11,190 nt of DNA from assembly GCA_003445735.1 (NCBI GenBank), contig DMCR01000118.1:1-11190 (forward strand), read 5' to 3'. Made by a program: the position numbers and the translations under genes. Positions within the stretch are counted from its first letter, which is position 1. The number at the start of each line of letters is the position of its first letter. The notes under the pieces are model-generated. The model saw only the letters and a list, made by a program, of their open reading frames with translations, ran no database searches and was not told the DNA's origin. Shown here one piece after another: positions 6,799 through 11,190 of the stretch. The DNA is from Cryomorphaceae bacterium. Its GTDB lineage: Bacteria > Bacteroidota > Bacteroidia > Flavobacteriales > Schleiferiaceae.

Positions 6799-8007
6799 AT
6801 GAAATTCAACAAATTAATTATTGTAATCGCAGCTGCTTCTTTCCTAGCTGCATGTGATGGTAACGGTAGCGGTCCAGTTGATCCAAACCTTAATCCATTA
6901 GAAGTAAGCAAAGCAGGTGTTTTAGCTGGAAATGAAACATGGAGTGGTGATTCCATCTATGTATTGAACGGACGTGTAATAGTTCCTGCAGGTGCAGAAC
7001 TAACAATCGAGCCAGGTACAATAATCAAAGGTAAAGAAGGTGATGGTGCTAACGCTTCGACGTTGATTATTGCTCAAGGAGGTATGCTAAACGCCCAAGG
7101 GACGGAAAGCGCCCCTATCATCATGACCTCAGTACTAGATAATATTACCGTTGGACAGCAAGCTGGTACCAATCTCGACCAAACTGATGCAGGTCTATGG
7201 GGCGGATTGATTGTTCTTGGAAATGCACCCATTTCTGCAGATGCTGCTACCGCGTTAATTGAAGGACTACCTGCAAACGAAGCGTATGCCGTTTATGGCG
7301 GAACAGATGACAATGACAATTCTGGAATTCTAGAGTACATCAGCATTCGTCATGGCGGAACATTGATTGGTGACGGTAACGAGATTAACGGACTTACCCT
7401 AGCAGGGGTTGGTTCAGCGACTACTGTTAACCATATCGAAGTTGTTGCGAATATCGACGACGGGATTGAGTTCTTCGGCGGATCGGTAAATGCCTCAAAT
7501 TTGGTAGTATGGGCTCAAGGAGATGATGCCTATGATATTGACCAAGCCTATTCTGGTTCGATCGACAACTTTGTATACGTCGCAGGTCCGGATTCGGATC
7601 ACGGCATGGAAGTAGATGGTCCAGAAGGTACCACTGGCGCTGGCTTTACAGCGACCAATGGAACCTTATACGGAATGGCCGCAGAAATCGCTGATTTCCG
7701 TGACTCCGCTATGGGTACTGTTCAAAATATCTACATCACCGGTTTCGATGATGCAGGAGATTGGGAAATTGATGAAACAGGTGGCGCATACAACTACAGC
7801 AATGGCCTACTTAATTTCTCTGCTATTGAAATTGATCTAAGTGGATATACAGCCGGCAAAACAATTGATGATGTATTCCTAGACAAAAGTGGTTCAGGAA
7901 TGACTTGGAACCCTTCTGACTTTGCTACTTCAACGACTGCACAAACTGTAGGTGCTGATGCCAGCGTCTTAACCTGGACATACGCCCATATCAAAGGAGT
8001 ATTCTAA
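6799..8007 (+). CDS. Predicted beta-helix lipoprotein, partner of the downstream TonB-dependent receptor
   Basis: Protein of 402 residues with a lipoprotein signal peptide: a charged start, a hydrophobic core, and lipobox FLAAC with C19 as the lipidated residue. After a short Gly/Asn/Pro-rich tether come repeated strand-turn patterns, LTIEPGTIIKG (68-78), STLIIAQGGMLNAQ (87-100) and LWGGLIVLGNAPI (133-145), which suggest a right-handed parallel beta-helix. Conserved-looking acidic turns follow: GGTDDNDNSG (167-176), NIDDGIEFFGG (218-228), GDDAYDIDQ (241-249) and GFDDAGDWEIDETGG (315-329). From memory, proteins with the YGGTDDNDNSG...ISIRHGG pattern are widespread in marine bacteria and often sit next to TonB-dependent receptors. 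None has a function I can name with confidence. It is probably outer-membrane attached and may bind the receptor's ligand or cap the receptor. It is followed by a strong terminator. Confidence 0.85.
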   Translation: MKFNKLIIVIAAASFLAACDGNGSGPVDPNLNPLEVSKAGVLAGNETWSGDSIYVLNGRVIVPAGAELTIEPGTIIKGKEGDGANASTLIIAQGGMLNAQGTESAPIIMTSVLDNITVGQQAGTNLDQTDAGLWGGLIVLGNAPISADAATALIEGLPANEAYAVYGGTDDNDNSGILEYISIRHGGTLIGDGNEINGLTLAGVGSATTVNHIEVVANIDDGIEFFGGSVNASNLVVWAQGDDAYDIDQAYSGSIDNFVYVAGPDSDHGMEVDGPEGTTGAGFTATNGTLYGMAAEIADFRDSAMGTVQNIYITGFDDAGDWEIDETGGAYNYSNGLLNFSAIEIDLSGYTAGKTIDDVFLDKSGSGMTWNPSDFATSTTAQTVGADASVLTWTYAHIKGVF

Positions 8008-8017
8008 ACCTAGGCTG

Positions 8018-8045
8018 TTAACATAAAGTTAACCAAAGATTAATT
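8018..8045 (+). promoter_or_regulatory. Second 11-bp-phased repeat series before the receptor gene
   Basis: TTAACA (8018-8023), TTAACC (8029-8034) and a degenerate TTAATT (8040-8045) recur every 11 bp with 5-nt spacers. The first fully matches the TT(A/C/T)A(C/T)A PhoP-type hexamer. GTTAAC at 8017-8022 and 8028-8033 is itself palindromic, so the pair could instead form a weak 6-bp hairpin. The series lies after the lipoprotein stop and directly before the terminator stem. No convincing -7 element lies at the expected 10 bp, so its role is less clear than that of the first array. Confidence 0.3.
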
Positions 8046-8074
8046 GGCCCGAGACACTCGTCTCGGGCCTTTTT
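8046..8074 (+). terminator. Strong intrinsic terminator between lipoprotein and receptor genes
   Basis: GGCCCGAGAC (8046-8055) and GTCTCGGGCC (8060-8069) form a perfect 10-bp GC-rich stem with an ACTC loop, followed by five Ts (8070-8074) and then a second T run (8079-8083). This is the strongest hairpin in the window. It ends only 26 nt before the receptor ATG, so receptor expression must depend on read-through or on a promoter close to or overlapping the hairpin. Confidence 0.9.
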
Positions 8075-8100
8075 GTTCTTTTTGTATCAACCGCAGGATA

Positions 8101-10953
8101 ATGAAGCGACTATTTTTATTTCTCTCCCTAGCTTTTTCAATTACCTCTTTTGCACAAACAGGAATTATTCGTGGTACAGTCTACGAAGACGAAACCAGCG
8201 AGCCCCTGTTTTACGCAAACGCACAGATCCCTTCTCAAGGTGCCATCTCATTTACAGATTTTGACGGCAACTTCGAATTAGAGGTAACGCCGGGAACCTA
8301 CACTTTGGAGATCAGCTTTCTAGGGCTGGCGACGCTTCAAATCCCTGGGGTTGTGGTGAAAGATGGCGAGGTTACAGCCTTCGAGAACCTGCGAATGTTG
8401 CCCTCTACTAATGAGTTAATGACTGTGACCGTTACGGCCTCAGCCATGCGCAACACAGAAAGCGCATTGTTGGACGTGAAGAAGAAATCTGCCACAGTAA
8501 TGGACGGTATTTCCTCACAAAATTTTAAGCGAGTGGGCGATGGCAATGCCGCTTCAGCAGTTATTCGTGTTCCCGGGGTAAGTATTCAAGGCGGTAAATA
8601 TGTCTTTGTTCGTGGTTTGGGTGATCGCTATACCAAAACCCAGTTGATGGGTATGGATATTCCCGGACTTGATCCAGATAAGAACTCGCTTCAAATGGAC
8701 ATCTTCCCAACAAACATCCTTCAGAATATTGTGGTATTGAAGTCATTGACTTCTGACCTCAGCGCAGATTTTGCGGGGGGATTAGTCAACATAGAATTGG
8801 TCGACTTTCCTACTCGTAAAACGCTCAATATCAGTAGTTCTTTGAGCTATACTCCGGGTATGCACCTCGTAGAAGGATTAGGATATAAAGGCTCCGCTAC
8901 CGACTTCTTAGGCTTTGATGCCGGATATCGTAGGAACCCGCTGCCCTCTGAATACATTTTCGGAGGAATCCCAAATCCTGCATTAGACGACCCTATTACC
9001 ACGGAACTTACCCAGAGTTTCTCCCCGGTTCTTCAGGCACAATCACAACAAATGCCATTAAACGGATCGTTGGGTATTAGCTTTGGCAATCAGAAGAAAA
9101 AGAACAACGGTAAAACCGAAGGGTACAATGGGTCCTTCTCTTACAAAAGCAATACTGACTTTTTCGGCTCAGCCACAGATTCGAACAGAATCTACAGCCA
9201 AAACTTCTACCGCAAGCCAAATTCCGCTGACGACTTCCAGCTCCTCGCAGACCGCACACAAGAAGGTTCATTGGCAGTACATAATGTACTCCTTAACGGT
9301 TTGTTGGGATATTCCGTCAAGGATGCCAACGATAAGTATAGATTCATGGCTATGCACCTTCAAAATGGAGAATCGCGTGCCGGACGCTTCACTGAAACAT
9401 CATCTATAGAAAATTCATTTGTCGGCCAGCGCGACAACCTTGAATATAGCGAGCGTTCTATTTCTTCGTTGTTTTTCAACGGCCAACACAGCCGTAACGA
9501 CAACAAAACAAAAATTGATTGGCGCATCGCCCCAACCTACAGCCGAATTGCGGATAAGGACATTCGTTCCACCTCTTACCGTACAGAAGATGGCGAATTC
9601 GATATCGCTCCAGGTGAAACCGGATTCCCAAATCGTATCTGGCGTTATTTGAACGAATTCAACCTCTCGAACAGAGTGGATATTACCAAAGCACATGAAT
9701 TGCGGGGTAGAGATGCCAAAACGAAATTCGGCGCGAGCTACAATTTCAAGTACCGCGATTATGAGATTTTGAGGTACCAATTGCGTGCAAAGAAATTGGG
9801 GGACCTAGATCCTTTAACAGGGAACTCGGACGAACTCCTCACAGATTATTACCTTTGGGATCCCATTTCAGATGCGGGTATGTATTACAGCGGTAATTAC
9901 GAAGCAAACAACGCATACCAAGGTATTCAAAGCAATTTCTCAGCCTACTACAGCGAAGAATTCAGTTTGAATGCATTGACTAAGGTGGTGGCTGGTGTAC
10001 GCGCAGAGCGTTATGACCAATTTTATACTGGCGTGGACCAACAAGAAGCGGCTGCACCAGGTACCGGTTTGAATTACCGTTGGGCACCTGTGTTGAATAA
10101 CTTCAACCTCTTCCCTACGGCCTCGTTGATTTATTCCGTCAACGAAAACACCAATTTCCGCTTAGGTGCATTCCGCACCGTAGCTCGTCCATCGTTTAAG
10201 GAAAAGAGTGCGGCACAGATTGAAGATGTTTTGACAGGTATTACCTTCATTGGTAACCTAAACCTAGAGAATACCATCATCAACAACTTGGACGTTCGTT
10301 ATGAATACTTCATGGAAGGCGGACAAACCATGGCCATCTCCGGATTCTATAAGCATTTTGCTAATCCAATCGAATTGGTCGCCTACAGTGCCGCGGCACC
10401 ATCGAATTTCCAACCAAGAAACGTGGGAAATGCTACCGTTGCTGGTGCCGAGTTAGAGGTACGTAAGAATTTAGGCTTCATGGGACTCAAGCATTTCGAA
10501 GTTAATTCAAACTTTTCGCTGATCTACTCTGGGGTGACTCGCGATTCAAGTGAGTACGCTGCCCGCGTTGCTTCTGCCCGCGCGGGTGAGGTCATCGATG
10601 AGATTCGTCCTATGCAGGGTCAGTCGCCGTACTTGGTCAATGTCGGCTTGAACTATAATAATCCGGAAAAAGGATGGCAAGGCGGATTGTTCTACAATGT
10701 CCAAGGAGAAAAACTCTACATCGTAGGTGTAGCCGATAATCCTGATGTTTTCGAAGTGCCCTTCCATAGCCTGAATTTCAACCTGATGAAGAACTTCGGC
10801 GAGCACCAACGCTACCAAGTTGGCTTCTCGGTCAACAACATCATGGACGATACCCGCGATCGAATTTTCCGCAGCTACGGAAGCAAGGAATTTGACTTTA
10901 GCACTTGGGCTCCTGGAAGAACCTTTAAATTGAGCTTCCGCTATTCGTTGTAA
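8101..10953 (+). CDS. TonB-dependent outer-membrane receptor with carboxypeptidase-regulatory-like N-terminal domain
   Basis: Protein of 950 residues that imports a ligand across the outer membrane using TonB/ExbBD energy. I chose the ATG at 8101 because it begins a good signal peptide (MKRLFLFLSLAFSITSFAQ). A TTG further upstream in the same frame lies inside the terminator stem. After the signal peptide comes a CarboxypepD_reg-like domain (about 21-100, with TDFDGNFELEVTPGTYTLEISFLG). A TonB-box-like TVTVTAS stretch follows (about 108-114), then the plug (about 130-238) with RVPGVSIQGGKYVFVRGLGDRYT, QMDIFPTNILQNI and DFAGGLVNIEL. The beta-barrel fills the rest and ends in a terminal strand, TFKLSFRYSL. 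The VRGLGDRYT...GLDPDKN...MDIFP plug type occurs in non-SusC receptors, and no SusD-like gene is adjacent. The preceding lipoprotein is the likely partner. The substrate cannot be read from the sequence; phosphate-containing or metal ligands are possibilities only. Confidence 0.93.
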   Translation: MKRLFLFLSLAFSITSFAQTGIIRGTVYEDETSEPLFYANAQIPSQGAISFTDFDGNFELEVTPGTYTLEISFLGLATLQIPGVVVKDGEVTAFENLRMLPSTNELMTVTVTASAMRNTESALLDVKKKSATVMDGISSQNFKRVGDGNAASAVIRVPGVSIQGGKYVFVRGLGDRYTKTQLMGMDIPGLDPDKNSLQMDIFPTNILQNIVVLKSLTSDLSADFAGGLVNIELVDFPTRKTLNISSSLSYTPGMHLVEGLGYKGSATDFLGFDAGYRRNPLPSEYIFGGIPNPALDDPITTELTQSFSPVLQAQSQQMPLNGSLGISFGNQKKKNNGKTEGYNGSFSYKSNTDFFGSATDSNRIYSQNFYRKPNSADDFQLLADRTQEGSLAVHNVLLNGLLGYSVKDANDKYRFMAMHLQNGESRAGRFTETSSIENSFVGQRDNLEYSERSISSLFFNGQHSRNDNKTKIDWRIAPTYSRIADKDIRSTSYRTEDGEFDIAPGETGFPNRIWRYLNEFNLSNRVDITKAHELRGRDAKTKFGASYNFKYRDYEILRYQLRAKKLGDLDPLTGNSDELLTDYYLWDPISDAGMYYSGNYEANNAYQGIQSNFSAYYSEEFSLNALTKVVAGVRAERYDQFYTGVDQQEAAAPGTGLNYRWAPVLNNFNLFPTASLIYSVNENTNFRLGAFRTVARPSFKEKSAAQIEDVLTGITFIGNLNLENTIINNLDVRYEYFMEGGQTMAISGFYKHFANPIELVAYSAAAPSNFQPRNVGNATVAGAELEVRKNLGFMGLKHFEVNSNFSLIYSGVTRDSSEYAARVASARAGEVIDEIRPMQGQSPYLVNVGLNYNNPEKGWQGGLFYNVQGEKLYIVGVADNPDVFEVPFHSLNFNLMKNFGEHQRYQVGFSVNNIMDDTRDRIFRSYGSKEFDFSTWAPGRTFKLSFRYSL

Positions 10954-10977
10954 GCTACAAGACAATAACTAATTTTG
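10948..10977 (+). promoter_or_regulatory. Bacteroidota-type promoter for the LuxE-like gene
   Basis: TTG at 10948-10950 and TAATTTTG at 10970-10977 are separated by 19 nt, a full match to TTG-N17-20-TAnnTTTG. This is the best promoter in the window. The -33 element overlaps the last two codons of the receptor gene. The start of transcription would fall at about 10982-10985, inside the terminator hairpin, giving a leader of about 22-25 nt. Confidence 0.65.
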
Positions 10978-11006
10978 AACCGTTCCCTTCGGGGTGCGGT
11001 TTTTTT
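10978..11006 (+). terminator. Intrinsic terminator of the receptor gene
   Basis: AACCG (10978-10982) pairs with CGGTT (10997-11001). Inside it, CCC and GGG close a TTCG tetraloop in the very stable C(UUCG)G context, with a small internal mismatch between the two helices. Seven Ts follow (11000-11006, the first two shared with the stem). It lies 24 nt after the receptor stop, and the next gene's ATG begins directly after the last T. Confidence 0.85.
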
Positions 11007-11190
11007 ATGTCCAATTTCACCCACATAACACCCACAAATTTCGAAGCCGAAGCGCTCAAGCTTTTTCATTGGCAACGAAAACACAATGCGGTGTATGGTA
11101 AGTTTTGCCAATTATTGGGCAGAGATTCCATGGACATCAAACGCATTGACCAAATTCCATTTCTGCCGGTGGAGCTGTTTAAGGGGCATC
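11007..11190 (+). CDS. LuxE-like acyl-protein synthetase / acyltransferase, 3'-truncated by the window edge
   Basis: Only the first 61 codons are present. The translation begins MSNFTHITPTNFEAEALKLF and continues HWQRKHNAVYGKFCQLLG...IDQIPFLPVELFKGH. The pattern 'L-F-x-x-Q-x-x-x-N-x-V-Y' followed by 'I-P-F-L-P-x-x-x-F-K-x-H' is that of the N-terminus of LuxE-family (acyl-protein synthetase) proteins. These adenylate or transfer acyl groups and are found in Bacteroidota outside luminescence operons. The adenylate-binding and catalytic regions lie beyond the edge, so function cannot be checked. The ATG at 11007 follows directly on the terminator T run with no Shine-Dalgarno sequence. The gene probably has its own promoter at 10948-10977. 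Confidence 0.72.
   Translation, partial: MSNFTHITPTNFEAEALKLFHWQRKHNAVYGKFCQLLGRDSMDIKRIDQIPFLPVELFKGH

Noticed and set aside
6686..6956. Small - strand gene overlapping the lipoprotein start
   Set aside because: It is antisense to the lipoprotein signal peptide and runs through the regulatory region, with no family signature.
8044..8100. A 19-residue N-terminal extension of the receptor from TTG at 8044
   Set aside because: It would be encoded by the terminator hairpin, and the ATG at 8101 begins a standard signal peptide.
9415..9780. Open frame of 121 codons antisense to the receptor gene, and another at 10546-10965
   Set aside because: Both lie wholly or mostly within receptor coding sequence, with no motif, start context or promoter supporting them.

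Overview
The window looks like a chromosomal segment of a member of the Bacteroidota, probably Flavobacteriales or a related marine lineage. The evidence is a near-consensus TTG-N19-TAnnTTTG promoter, start sites with almost no Shine-Dalgarno sequence, a leucyl-tRNA synthetase with Bacteroidota-style insertions, and a TonB-dependent receptor that begins with a carboxypeptidase-regulatory-like domain. The genus cannot be told from the sequence. There is no mobile element, CRISPR array, tRNA or rRNA.

Layout. (1) 1-2497, + strand: the 3' nine-tenths or so of leuS, cut by the left edge. (2) 6604 down to 2592, - strand: a tightly packed set that reads, in transcription order, PhoB/OmpR-type response regulator, PhoR-like sensor kinase (1-nt overlap), an 85-nt gap with its own promoter-like element, tryptophan 2,3-dioxygenase, and a membrane-anchored M23 peptidase (4-nt ATGA overlap). 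leuS and the M23 gene converge on a weak AT-rich hairpin. (3) 6799-10953, + strand, divergent from the two-component system: a beta-helix-like lipoprotein and a 950-residue TonB-dependent outer-membrane receptor, separated by a very strong intrinsic terminator. (4) 11007 to the right edge: the first 61 codons of a LuxE-like acyl-protein synthetase, whose probable promoter overlaps the receptor gene's terminator.

How the parts may work together. The lipoprotein and receptor look like an outer-membrane binding and uptake pair without a SusD partner. Upstream of the lipoprotein, in the region shared with the regulator gene, there are three AGTT-type units with an exact 11-bp period (6727-6759), followed 10 bp later by a -7-like element. 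A second 11-bp-phased series of TTAAnn units (8018-8045) lies just before the terminator that separates the lipoprotein and receptor. Both resemble the layout of PhoB/PhoP-family binding sites. This suggests, as inference only, that the adjacent two-component system controls the uptake pair, possibly in response to phosphate. The tryptophan dioxygenase/M23 pair looks metabolically unrelated but is translationally coupled.
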